DNA from: Ochotona curzoniae
Taxonomy: Eukaryota > Chordata > Mammalia > Lagomorpha > Ochotonidae
Direction of reading: 5' to 3'
DNA: 64,000 nt
NCBI RefSeq assembly: GCF_017591425.1
Contig: NW_024467120.1
Span: 3,100,001 to 3,164,000, forward strand
The notes below the pieces were generated by a model. It saw only the letters and a program-made list of their open reading frames with translations, was not told where the DNA came from and ran no database searches. This document shows, piece by piece, positions 1 through 10,470 of this stretch (position 1 is its first letter; each line of letters starts with the position of its first letter). The position numbers and the translations under genes are program-made.

Positions 1-266
1 TTAAGAAGAAACACAGAAGCATTGTACATAATAGCAAAACCCTGGAAATAACCTAAGTGTCCACTGAGGGGAGAACAAACAAGAGATGGGAAACACACAA
101 TGGAATACTGCCTAATAATGGAAGCAAATGAACCAAGCACAATGATAGGATGAATCTGAGCTATTTAACATCCAGTGAGATGAGGACATCTTAGAATCTT
201 AATTACAGTGTGATATTCTTTGTAAAATTAAAAATTAAGTTAAACATATTTTGAGAGTGCAGATTT
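1..266 (+). mobile_element. Ancient L1 ORF2 3' end (first part)
   Basis: The + strand resembles the end of mammalian L1 ORF2: the words ACATAATAGCAAAACC, TGGAAATAACCTAAGTGTCCA and CAATGGAATACT line up with the conserved stretch encoding the last residues of the reverse transcriptase ORF. Many substitutions and stops show an old, dead copy. It runs off the left edge and resumes after the SINE at 267-587. Family assignment is from memory of L1 consensus sequence. Confidence 0.7.
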
Positions 267-587
267 TTTTTATATATTTATTTATTTCTTATTGGAAAGT
301 CAGAGATACAGAGAGGAGGAGAGATAGAAAGTTGTTCCATCTGATGGAACAAGTGAGCGCAACGGCTGGTGCTGAGCCGATCCAAAGCCAGGAGCCAGGA
401 GCTCTTCTGGGTTTCCCATGCGGTTGCAGGGTCCCAAGGCTTTGGGTTGTCCTTGACTTCTTTCCCAGGCCACAAGCAGGGAGCTGGATGGGAAGTGAAG
501 CTGCCGGGATTAGAACTGGCGTCCATATGAGATCCTGGGCGTGCAAGGCAAGGACTTTAACCACTAAGCTATCGTGCCGGGCCCTGG
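267..587 (-). mobile_element. CSINE (lagomorph tRNA-derived SINE)
   Basis: Minus-strand SINE. It opens on + with the T-rich complement of its A tail, then shows the ccaggagccaggag and ggagctggatggga blocks and ends at gtgccgggcc, the complement of the SINE 5' end. It is flanked by a perfect 12-bp target duplication, gagtgcagattt, at 255-266 and 588-599, so its borders are well defined. It was inserted into the older L1. Confidence 0.92.
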
Positions 588-800
588 GAGTGCAGATTTA
601 TGTGATGAAACTAAAAACAAGTAGATAGAACGACAGGTATGGATGTAGGGAGACTGGGAGATGAGCTAAATGATAGACACGTAGGCAACTTACATCAATA
701 TGGTCATGTAAATGCTGTAGATCTTGACTGGATTATAGTCTCGTGGATGTTTATTGTAGTGTTATATTATTGATAAGTAAATAAATACATTTTTTTAAAT
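588..800 (+). mobile_element. Ancient L1 3' UTR (second part)
   Basis: Continues the element of 1-266 after the SINE. The sequence has the character of an old L1 3' UTR, including a tggatgtttattgtagtgtta stretch and an AT-rich end with aataaatac near 779-788. The right boundary is approximate. No open frame is preserved. Confidence 0.5.
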
Positions 801-1026
801 TTGAAGGAGAACTGTATTTGAATCAATGGTAAGAATGTGTTATGAGACAAGGATGGTGAGCAATTTAATTTAGTGCACCCCAACACACAGTGGGAAGTCT
901 AGCCTTAGGAAGAGGGGGCTGCTAAGCTGTTGGTGGGATAGTCCAAGCGAGGCTGCAGCCCCTGTTTGCCAGAGATGGATATCAGTGATGTTATTTTTAA
1001 AAACCACACAGGTATGTAAGGGATCA

Positions 1027-1403
1027 TGCTGTGGCTTGGATATTGTTTAAATGTGTTTCTCCCCAAAGGTCATGTGTTGGGATTCCCCCAGTGTGGTATA
1101 ACTGGGGGAGGTGGTAGGATTACCAGGAGGCAGGCCTAATGGGAGACGGTTAGGTCATTATGGGTGCTTTTGGTAAGCGGCTCTGGCACCACCTCTTGTG
1201 CATCCTGTTCCTGGTTTGAAATAGAAGTCCTTGCTCTGGCAGGTGCTCCCGGTGCTGCCATCCTCACCATGTGGTAGTGCAGCTGCCAGGTAGCAGAGGT
1301 GAGAGCTTTTCAACCCGCAGAAAGCAAAGCAAAATAGGCCTCTTCTCTTTGTAGAGGTTGTTGCCTCTGCATTTCTGATCGTGAAAAGCTGACCAAGACA
1401 GAC
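1027..1403 (+). mobile_element. Solo LTR, ERVL-MaLR (MST/MLT1-like)
   Basis: The left part (atgctgtggcttggat, ggtcatgtgttgggat, gttaggtcattatgggtgc) and the right end (gcctcttctctttgtagag and tgaccaagaca) match the start and end of MaLR LTRs such as MST/MLT1. No internal retroviral sequence adjoins it, so it is a solitary LTR left by recombination or decay. Old and diverged; subfamily not determined. Confidence 0.75.
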
Positions 1404-1689
1404 CACGTCCTGGGCTTCACAGAGCTTCCATCCCGAGGTGGATCCTCCAGACCCCAAAAGCCACTGAGTTATCAACTCCTCTCTTTGAGGGCATCCATCC
1501 AGTCTTGGCATTCGTCTCTCATAACATGTAACTTGTCCAACGACACTTTAGAGAAGAGATAGGAAGGTCCTTTGTATGTTCTGATTATGGGTGAGTGTGC
1601 TCTGCCTCCAAGTGTTTAGATTTAATATATAGATCCACTTGCATTTTGAAGAAGAAGTCACTGGGCAGTCAAAATGCCTTCAAAATAGA

Positions 1690-1976
1690 GTCAGATGGGG
1701 TCGGATTTGTGGAGAAGAGAGCTAAGCCACCGCCTGCCATGCTGGCATCCCATGTCAGAGCCCTGGTTTGAGTCCTGGCAGCTGGTGATGATGGCTCAAG
1801 TTCTTGGACCCACAGGGGAGAACTGGCTAGAGCTCCAGGCTCCTGGCTTCAATCTGGAATCAGCCCTGGCTACTACAGTTGTCTGGGGGAATGAACCAGC
1901 AGATGAAAGATTCTCCCCCTTTCTCACCATCTCTTTCTCTCATTGTCAGTGCTCTCCTCAAATACATAAGTTTTAA
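1690..1976 (+). mobile_element. CSINE
   Basis: Plus-strand SINE, 5' part diverged. Diagnostic blocks are ctggcatcccatgtcagagc, gtttgagtcctggcag (B-box region), ccaggctcctggcttcaat and gaatgaaccagcagatg, followed by a C/T-rich 3' end and caaatacataag. It belongs to the older CSINE type with AATGAACCAGCAGATG. Confidence 0.8.
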
Positions 1977-3054
1977 CAAAGAATGGTGCAGGGTCTTCAG
2001 GAAGTAGCCAGATCTGCAATGGAGATGCTCAAGTAGAATGAAGGAGAGTAATTGGAGGGTGTTCTTCAGAACATTTGGACCAGATACACTTTACATCCAG
2101 CTCAGGATATGATCTAGGTTTAATCCTCTTCCAGTGGGAAATCAGGGCACAACCCCCTTTATTGGATTGAGTGGTATTCTTAATTTTATTCATTACCCCC
2201 TGCCAGTAATTTTGTCACAAGTTAATAGCCTGAACTATTAACTTAGGCTATCCCATTAATTAGGTATCTCGCATATGGGTATTGATGAACCTTGAAAAGA
2301 AGGGCCAAGAAATTATAAGGCCAAAACCATTTTTTTTTAAATCAACTTCTCTCATTCCCTGCCACAACTCCCCATCTTCACAGAGATGAAAGATGAACTA
2401 GGAGATGTGATTGGCAGCCTTCATGTACAGGTGTCTTTCTGAAGAAAGTACCTTTAGCTGAACTTCACAACTCATCCAGGCTATTTTGTTCCCTAATAGT
2501 TTTATTTGGCATCTAGTTCCGATTCCAGGCTTCTCTGGATGACCTTGTGATTTGATTTTCTGATCAGGGAACGTTACTCATTAAAAATAAATGTGCAAAG
2601 AGCTCTGGTGATTGAAGTTTCATGTTTTATTTGTTGAAAAGAAAGAGGTCATGTCAACTAATCAACTTCAACATACAGAAAGGCAATTCCCTAGCCTCTG
2701 CCTGCTGGTGTAAAGGAGAGATTACAAAACTAACTTGTTAGCACACACCGAGGGAGGTTCCCTGAATGGCTGGTAAAGCTGGGATCTCCTGAGTTCAGAC
2801 AGACCACCCAAGTGGCCACCCCATGCTTACTGGACCAGATAAAAATGGCACCCACTTGGATGCCTGATTTTAAAATGCTTTGTTCTAAGTGCAAGGCAGT
2901 TTAATTTCAGTCATTACAGCAGTCTGTTTGTATAGCAGAAATGGGAAATGGCTCTTTCTGGGGGAAAAGTGTGACTTTTTATTATCCTCTTTAGTAAGCT
3001 TTTTGTATTCAACTGGAAGGAAAAACAGGGGTTTCGAAGTTAAAAAACAGAAAA
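1977..3054. other. No recognised feature
   Basis: AT-rich sequence with no open frame of interest, no RNA gene and no repeat that I recognise. A short T-rich tract lies at 2331-2338. Confidence 0.5.
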
Positions 3055-3195
3055 GAAGCTAGGTTTCAGACAAGTTCTTGGTTTTGTGACTTTGGTAAGA
3101 AATTTTGTTTAGAGTATTTGTTTGCAAAATTGGAAAACTATGTCCCTCTCATAGTATTATGGTGCAAGTTAAATGAAACCAGTTATGTATATTCT
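3055..3195 (+). repeat. MIR fragment
   Basis: Reads like a MIR: ttgtgactttggtaagaaat, aaaattggaaaactatg, catagtattatggtgcaagttaaatgaa. These correspond to the conserved 'tgaccttgggcaagt ... ctgtaaaatggg ... gttgtgaggattaaatga' core, heavily diverged. Confidence 0.5.
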
Positions 3196-3245
3196 TAGAC
3201 ATTGTTCTAGAAAGTATTTAAAGCAGCTTTATACATAAAGATCTC

Positions 3246-3572
3246 TTTTTAAACGACTTATTTTATTTTTAGTTGGAAGGTACAGTTACAGAGAGAGACG
3301 GGGATACAGAGGGAAAAAGAGGTCTTCCATCTGCTAGCCCACGCCTTAAATGGGCACAGTGTCCACAGATGAGCCAATCAGAAGCCAAGAGCTTCTTTCA
3401 AATCTACCACAAGGAGGGGACAGGGGCCCACGGACTTGAGTCATCTTCTGCTGCTTTCCCATAAACAAGGAAATGGATCAGAAGTGAAGCTGCCAGACTT
3501 CGAACCAGTGCCTAAGTGAAATGCCAATGCCAAAAGCTGAAGGTTAGCCTACTACACCATGGCACTGGCCTC
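3246..3572 (-). mobile_element. CSINE
   Basis: Minus-strand SINE: T-rich tail complement, gttggaaggtacagttacag, ccatctgctagcccac, cttctgctgctttccc, atcagaagtgaagctgcc, and the 5' head complement actacaccatggcactggcc. Moderately diverged. Confidence 0.85.
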
Positions 3573-3872
3573 CCAAAAAAGGTTCTTTTAAACACTCACA
3601 CACAATCATACATACGCATGGGCACAAGAAGTATGTCAAGAGAATACAAATTCAAAATACTCATAAAGGATGAAAGGGCAATGAAGCTAGAAGAATACAG
3701 TAAAAACACAAGAAGGAAACTATGAGAAGGATACAGGATCTATTGTGATATTTAGAGCAGACAGCAGCAAGAAAAAAAAATCTGTAAACAATTTATAGTG
3801 TCTGTAATATGAAAGCAACCAGAGTCCCAGAGGACCACCAAGGGGCCTGAGCAGTAAAGAAGGCAATAGGTG

Positions 3873-4181
3873 GAGGCCAGTGGTTCAGTACAGTGGATTA
3901 AACTCCTGTCTGCAATGTCCCCAAGAAAGTGCTAGCACGAGCCCCAGCTGTTCTGCATTAGATCCTGCTCCTTGCTCATGTTCCCAAGAAAGCAGCAAAA
4001 GCTGACCCAGGCCCTTGGGCCCCGATCATGCACGTGGGAGATCCTGGCTACTAACTTCAACCTGCTCCAGCTCTGGCCTTTCAGCCATCTGGGGAGCGGA
4101 CTCATCAATGGAAGATTTCCCTTTCTCTGTCCATCCCTCTCTGCAACTCTGCCTTTCCAATACGTTAATAATCTTATCAAT
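3873..4181 (+). mobile_element. CSINE
   Basis: Plus-strand SINE from gccagtggttcagtacagtgg through cccttgggccccgatcatgc, cgtgggagatcctggct and catctggggagcggactcatc, to ctgcctttccaatacgttaataa. Immediately followed by the unclassified repeat at 4182-4765. Confidence 0.82.
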
Positions 4182-4765
4182 TTGGTTCCAGTGGAAGTTG
4201 GGGCTGAAAACAGAACCAACCCAGCAATTGCAACCACCAGCTGGTCGGGGCAATGGACTGAACCGGATGCTGTACTTGCTAGAACATACAAGAATCTGGT
4301 CTGGGAACACCTCAGACAAAGTTTCTTTGGTGATCTCCCCAATCGAAATGCTGGACTCAGAACCCTAACCATGAAATGACGGAAGACAGAACAAGTCAAT
4401 CAACCACTTCAGCTATGTGTTGGCAGCGAAATGCAGGGCAAACGGAGACTCTATGAGGGACTGTGTCAATCAGTGGATTCCTCAGCGACCTCATCGTGCT
4501 TGGAGTGGTGAGATTGGCAGTGATTCATAACTGGTGAACTATCGAGACCACTTTTAGCAAGTATCTCAGAGCATACCCCACATCCGGGACCTGGGGTAGA
4601 TGGGAAACTGGGTGTGGCTTCTCCCTCAATATCCCCCCTTTACCTCAGATACATGAAGGAAACAATATGGAACTAATAGTCTTACCCACTGTCCTACAAC
4701 CCTTGAACCTTTTTTTTCTAATTAACTATGTAAAGATTGTCAAAAATAAAATAAAAAATGAAAAA
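4182..4765 (+). mobile_element. Unclassified retroposon, copy A (possibly older L1 3' end)
   Basis: This stretch is homologous to the reverse complement of 5595-6130. Shared words include gcaaccaccag, aagaatc.ggtctggga, agtttctt, actatgtaaagatt, gtcttacccac and cc.acatc.ggacctggg. It ends in an A-rich tail (aataaaataaaaaatgaaaaaaaaa), so it is a retroposon read on +. No coding potential is visible. It may be the 3' UTR of an older lagomorph L1 subfamily or a separate non-autonomous element. I cannot name it. Confidence 0.6.
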
Positions 4766-5239
4766 AAAAGTCTACATGGCGATAGCCTACATTTTTGATA
4801 ACAATCTTGCAATAATCGCCATGGTGAGTTTCAGAGGGCTGCTTATTCAGTCGAAATTTATAGTGTTGTACAGAACTGACATTAACAACAGCAAACCCCG
4901 TGGAAGCCATTCAGATATGTGTCTAGGTGTCTTGGCTCCTGGCCATCTGGCTTGCCCATTTGGGTGGACCTATGTACTGTGTGTGTTTCAAACCATTCTC
5001 TGTGGGCTAAACAAGAGAACCTACGACAAGGGGTCTACACAGGACAGCATGCTAGAGACCGTGCCTGGAATCCTGTGGTGCCATCCACAGTCAGGAATCC
5101 TACAAGGCAACTAGATAGATTCAGCAGTGATAAAATTAGTTCACAAATATTTACAGGGTTGTTCCTGTGAAGAGTAGCTGCATTTATAAAGCAACTCAAA
5201 GAGCCCAACTGCTGAAAGGGCCATTTACATAATACTATT
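4766..5239. other. No recognised feature
   Basis: Spacer between the two inverted repeat copies, in part. The 118-codon open frame at 4758-5114 has no recognisable motif and begins in the A tail of the repeat, so I do not call a gene. Confidence 0.5.
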
Positions 5240-5570
5240 TTTTTAACATTTATTTATTTTTTTTAATTGGAAACTTAGATTTACAGAGTGAAGAAGAGAC
5301 AGAGAGAAAGATCTTCCATTCACTGGTTCACTCCCCAAGTAGCCACAAGCTGAGTCGAACTGAAGCCAGGTGCCAGGAGATTTTTTTTTTTCCAACTCTC
5401 CCATGTGGGTACAGAGTCTAAAGGCTTTGGGCCATTCTTGACTGCTTTCTCAGGCATTAAGCAGGGAGCTAGAAGGGAAGCAGAGCAGCCAGACTATGAA
5501 CTGGCACTCATATGGGGTCCTGGGCATACAAGGAAAGAATTTTATCCACTAGGCTACAGCACCAAGCCCA
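5240..5570 (-). mobile_element. CSINE
   Basis: Minus-strand SINE: T-rich tail complement, cttccattcactggttcactc, gaagccaggtgccaggag, ctttctcaggcattaagcagg, and the 5' head complement ggctacagcaccaagccc. An imperfect target duplication, cataatactattt/cataataatttc, flanks it near 5228 and 5569. Confidence 0.88.
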
Positions 5571-5594
5571 TAATAATTTCTTTTTTTGTCTTTT

Positions 5595-6130
5595 AAAAAA
5601 TTCTTTTATTTTGGTAATCTTTACATAGTTGATTAGGGCACAAAGGGTCAAGGGCTACAGGAAAGTGGGTAAGACCATTGTTTCCACATTAATATATATA
5701 TATTTTTCTGTATCCAGGGTAAGGGAAGAGATAAAGGGAAAAGCCCCACCCAGCCTCCCACCCATCCCAGGTTCCCGATGTGGGGCATGTTCCGAGGGTC
5801 CTGCTCATGCAATTTTGATAGTTCAACAGTTCTGACTTGCTGCCAATCTTGCTGTTTCAAGCACAATGAACTCTCTTCAGAATCTCCTGGCTGACATAGT
5901 CTCTTCACGGTTAGGATTCTGAGATCAGCAGTTCAGTTGGAGGGATCTTCTAAGAAACTTCATCTAAGGTGGTCCCAGACCTGATTCTTGTGTGTGCATG
6001 CCAATACAGAGTCTGGCACAGTCCGTCGCCCCAATCAGCTCATGCATATGCTGGTGGTTGCAATCGCTGAGTCAGTTCTGTTTCCAATGGAAGGATTTGC
6101 CCACAGTGACAGAAGGGTATAGAGGGAGGT
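5595..6130 (-). mobile_element. Unclassified retroposon, copy B (inverted relative to copy A)
   Basis: Reverse-complement homologue of 4182-4765. The A-rich end is represented here by ttcttttattttggtaat at 5601, next to ctttacatagtt. The body carries cccgatgtggggcatg, ttgctgccaatcttgc, ggtcccagacctgattctt and ggttgcaatcgctgagtc. It is less A-tailed but has the same order of blocks as copy A. Oriented minus. Confidence 0.6.
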
Positions 6131-8903
6131 GTTTTTGTGTGTGTGGCACTTTGTCATCTACTCAAGTTGTCACTGATGTCATTCACCATTAATCTACATT
6201 TCTAGGGTGAGATTCAAAGCCTTAACCTAATAAACATATTCCCTATAATTTTCACAGTTGTGGAAAAGCCATCCATTTTACAAGGCAGAAATTCCCATTG
6301 ACTCTGTGTCTTCCAAGACAATGGCTGTCATCGGAATGTTGTTACTGAAGAGTCCTTGGCAACCCCAGGGTGATTTTACCACGAATAGATCTTACTCTGT
6401 TCCCAATAGCAACACGTCATTCACAACAAGGCAGGATGGGAACATGTTATGCTCAGCCTGTGTTTTTTCTTTCTGTAAAAAAAAAAAAACTCTTACCACT
6501 CATTTCCTTTCAACGTTTCTTCTAATTAAAGCTCATTATTTTAAAAAAATACAACTTTAGTCTCTCTTCCATTAGGCAAGAAACCGGTCTGAGAAATGAG
6601 CGTTATCAGCATTACAAAAGGAAAATGGATCCCTCTGTGAGGCGTTGCTTTGGAGAAAGCTGTCACCACCTTCTGAGGTTCCATCCTTGAATATGTGATA
6701 ATCAATGACATTTATAACCAGTATGTAGAAAGGCTCGCAGTGAGCGTGACACAGTTCTCCTATCATCTCTTAGCAGCTGTACCTGGGGTGTTTCCAGCTG
6801 ATGGAAACCAGTTACCTACCTGATGCTCTCCAAACCCTCCTCCCTAAAGGAGCACCCTGATCATCCTGTCACTGTAGACTGGGGGCACTTGTGTGACCGT
6901 ATGGCAAAAGCCACACCCAGGCTGGCTCTTCACATCCTTCCGGATGAGTAGGAACTCTTTAGGGGCCGTACCAATGTCTCTTTAAGAAGGAAGGCTCTCG
7001 TTGTTAACCAACATTTTTATCAACTTTACTTGGAACAAAAATGCCAAAAGTGGGTATCTTTGAGTAAAAGTTTTCAAAACTGCCAATCTAGCTAATTCAC
7101 TAGAGATTTGGAACTATACAATGAGACCAGGAAAGAAAGTGAGATTTGGAGTGTGGGTAAAACTAATGGCCAGTGGAAGGCAACTGACTGTCCAAGTTAC
7201 TCCTGAGTGGGAAGAGGCTGAGGTCCAACTGGAATATAGGAAGCAGACAGCAAGTTAAGCAGGGGAAGTTTAAGAATGACCAGGTTATGATAAAAATGTG
7301 GCTTCAATGATGTAAATTTAATGCTAAAGAACATCATAGAACCAAAAAAGAATAATATCCAAAGAAATACAAATTTGGCAGAGGCCCAGGTCTGAGGTTC
7401 TCATCTCAATGAAGAAGGTGTGGCTGCAGCCCAAACAGTAGCAGGGAATTTCAGTTCTAGCAGCCAGTTCTAGCATCAATAAGTGGTGGGCAAGCAGAAG
7501 TTGGCGCTCCCTCTAAGATGCAGGTGAACAGAGAAAGACAAGCAGGTGCACAGGATGTTGGGATTCTGTGATGGCCATGCAGCACAGAAAGGTTAATATC
7601 CATATTACAGGGTCCTGGGAAGGTGGTCACCCAGTTCAGAGGAGGGGAGGGGGACAGAAATGTCACTATGAGATTGCAGGTGTGCAGCTGAGAGAACATC
7701 ACTGGATGTCCTGCACACAGACCTAGTGGTAGGAACAAAAGAAAAAACAAACAAATGCAGCCATCAGAAGCAGGAGGAGAAGCCTTCTTCTTCAAGGCCT
7801 CTGCAGCACCATCTGTGGACAAAGCTTATGTCATGGTCCACTGGAAAGGACAAATGCTTCCCAATCTGATCTACCGCAGAGCAGGTACTGAAGGGTGACT
7901 GTGGATCTGAGGAATAGCACTTTGCTAAGTTGCTCACTTACGGAGATAAGAAGCATCTTCTAACACCATTGAGGAAAGGTTTGCCATTCAGAGATCAAAG
8001 TGATTTGGTTTTTGCACTGATATGCAAATTCCAGGATTTCCAGAATTCTGGTCTAGACGGGTGATAAAACGCTCAATAATAACAAGATTTTCTGCATGGG
8101 CAAAATTGTGCGGCCAATCTATGTATTTAACTAACTGCTCACCCAACAATTAACTCTCACAACATAAATGACTAGAGTTCATCATGTATTTTTGCCAACG
8201 CCAAAAAACAAAAACCAAGTCAGCTAGGCGAGTTTGGTTGTTGGGGGCCAGCAGTTCACAGGCACTGATGGAAAATCCATCAGTTGGAACTGTTAAATGG
8301 GTCCCTGTACTTTGGGAGGTTTGTAAGGCCGTGGGGAGGAGAGGCAATTCTGGCAATAGGAGCTAAAAAGGATCTAAATCTCAAAAATATTACCTTGTGA
8401 AGCTTCATCCTGTTTCTCTTATCACGAGAGAGAGGCCACTCACTGACTGATGGAACCCTTGCAACTCCCCCCGCCCCGCCAATGCTTGACTTAGGCCAAC
8501 CTCACCCAGAGAGCGGTGCTAGAGAAAAGGGAGCAAGGAGGCCGGGGAGCACAGACCTGGGTCTTCCTGTTTCTTAGGAATTGCTGGACTCCCTTCCCCT
8601 CCCCACCCCACCCACATACCTCTTGTGTGTAGAGTCTGTCTCCAGAAACTCTGTTCCCAGAAGAATGTGAAGCTTCATGTTCTTGCACCATCAAGCTGTA
8701 CCCTAAATTTGAAATGCATTTCTTTTTAAATTCAAGGAAATTTAAAAAGCTACCATGGGTGTTGATAAAGAGAAGAGTACATGGAAAATGGAGTTGATGT
8801 AGCAGCAATGTTCTTGCCATTGGCTGGAGCAGGAAAACAATCCTTCATGGCTCTTAACGGCCATGACATACTTACCAGAAGACAGCATGCCTAGTGAGCA
8901 TGA
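6131..8903. other. Unique sequence, no recognised feature
   Basis: About 2.8 kb with no SINE, LTR or LINE that I can recognise and no convincing exon. Open frames are short (up to about 121 codons at 7457-7822, minus) and low in information. There is an A run at 6478-6489 and a C-rich patch at 8467-8479. Confidence 0.5.
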
Positions 8904-8917
8904 ATCTTTTCAATTTT

Positions 8918-9255
8918 TTGGAAAGATTTATTTATTTATTTATTTATTTTGGAAAGGCAGATTTACAGAGAGAAGGAGATACAGAGAGAAAGATTTTCCA
9001 TCCACTGGTTCACCTCCCAAATGGCTGTAACAGCTGGAGCTGAGTTGATCCAAAGCCAGGAGCCAGGAAATTTTTCTGGATCTCCCCTATAGTGCAGGGT
9101 CCCAAGGCCTTGAGCCACCCTCTACTGCTTTCCCAGGCTACAAGCAGGGAGCTGGATGGGAAATGGGTCAGCAGGGACATGAACTTGTGCCCATATGGAA
9201 TCCCATCGCATTCAGGATGAGGATTTAGCCACTGAGCCATTGTGCTGGACCCTGC
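8918..9255 (-). mobile_element. CSINE with clear target duplication
   Basis: Minus-strand SINE with an (ATTT)n tail complement at 8928-8950, ccatccactggttcac, ccaggagccaggaaat, gggagctggatgggaaatg, and head complement ccattgtgctggaccc. It is flanked by a 14-bp perfect duplication, atcttttcaatttt, at 8904-8917 and 9256-9269. Confidence 0.93.
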
Positions 9256-9300
9256 ATCTTTTCAATTTTGCAGGCAGTAAAGTTCACCACCAAAATATTT

Positions 9301-9628
9301 CTTTATAAAAGATTTATTTGTTTATCTGAAATGCAGAGTGATAGAAAAAGGGAAAAGAGAGAAAGAGAGCTCTTTTTCCACTGGCTGACTCTCCAGATGG
9401 CTGCAACAGTCAAGTCTGGGTTGGACAGAAGCCCGCAGGCAGGGCCGCACCCTGGTCTGCCATGTGGCAGAGACCCAAGCGCATGGGCTATCTTCTGTTC
9501 CCTTCCCAAGAACAGGAGCAGGAAGCTGATTGAAAGTGGAGCAACTGGACTCCAACAGTCACTGTGATATGGGAAGCTGGTGTTTCAAGCCATGGCTTTG
9601 CTGTCTGTGCCACGACGCCTGGGCCATT
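9301..9628 (-). mobile_element. CSINE with clear target duplication
   Basis: Minus-strand SINE: tataaaagatttatttg, ccactggctgactctccag, gcaggaagctgattgaaag, head complement cacgacgcctgggcc. Target duplication ccaaaatattt at 9290-9300 and 9629-9639. Lies in the same orientation just beyond the previous SINE. Confidence 0.92.
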
Positions 9629-9782
9629 CCAAAATATTTGTAGACGTGACTGATCCCAGTAAAAACAATGAGTTGGTTGTATCTTTAAACCACAGTAGGG
9701 AATTGTAACTTCTGCTTAATGTAATCAACCTAAGGGAATCCTTTCAAATTTCAACATTACCCTATGGGTATGCATGTGTATA

Positions 9783-9838
9783 TAGATAGATAGATACATA
9801 GATACATAGATACATAGATACATAGATAGATATAGATC
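9783..9838. repeat. GATA / GATACATA microsatellite
   Basis: Tandem gata units alternate with four copies of the octamer gatacata, then return to gata. A compound tetranucleotide microsatellite likely to vary in length between individuals. Confidence 0.9.
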
Positions 9839-10024
9839 AACCTATTTACATGCACACATGCTTTGATATATTATCTATACTTCAGTTGGCTCAGATTATC
9901 CAAATAGTTCCTGGTTCTTCCTGAAGCCTTACAATATAAAACTAATCAGAATGAATTCCTGCTCATTTAGATGACTAAAATTTGGCTTTCCCAGATGTTG
10001 TCTTGTACAAAGAATTTTTAAAGC

Positions 10025-10350
10025 GATTTTTAAAAAAGACTTACTTATTTTTATTGGAAAGTCAAATTTACAGAGAAAAGCAGAGACAAAAATCCTGTAT
10101 CTGCTGGTTCACTCCCCAAGTGGCCACAATAGCCAGAGCTGAGCTGATCCAAAGCCAGGAGCCAGAAGCTTCTTCTGGGTCTCCCATGTGGCTGCAGGGT
10201 CCCAAGGCTTTGGGCCATCCTCTTCTGCTTTCTCAGGCTGCAGGAGGAGCTGGTAGTGAAATGGAGCAGCTGGAACACAAACCAGTGCCCATATGGGATC
10301 CAAACACACGCAAAGCGAGGACTATAACATTTGGCTACCGCGCCAGGCCT
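10025..10350 (-). mobile_element. CSINE
   Basis: Minus-strand SINE: aaaaaagacttacttattttt tail complement, ctgctggttcactccccaag, gatccaaagccaggagccag, cccaaggctttgggccatcc, head complement ggctaccgcgccaggcc. Relatively well preserved, with CpG kept at the 5' head. Confidence 0.9.
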
Positions 10351-10403
10351 TTTAAAGGAATTCATTGTTTAACTGTTACTAGTGGCCAACAGAATGAAAA
10401 GAG

Positions 10404-10470
10404 GTGTGTGTGTGAGTGCCTGTGTGTTCAGGTGTATCTGCGTGTGTGCAGGTGTGTCTGTGTGTGTGAA
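10404..10470. repeat. TG-rich simple repeat
   Basis: Interrupted (TG)n: gtgtgtgtgtgagtgcctg and related runs up to gtgtgtctgtgtgtgtgaatg. Degenerate dinucleotide tract. Confidence 0.8.

Noticed and set aside
251..628. 125-codon open frame on + near the left edge
   Set aside because: Lies almost wholly inside a minus-strand CSINE whose borders are fixed by a target duplication.
3972..4379. 135-codon open frame on +
   Set aside because: It crosses from a CSINE into the unclassified repeat at 4182-4765, so it is a chance frame in repeats.
9783..9838. Regularly spaced short repeats suggestive of a CRISPR array
   Set aside because: The units are a GATA-type microsatellite without spacers, and the DNA is mammalian.
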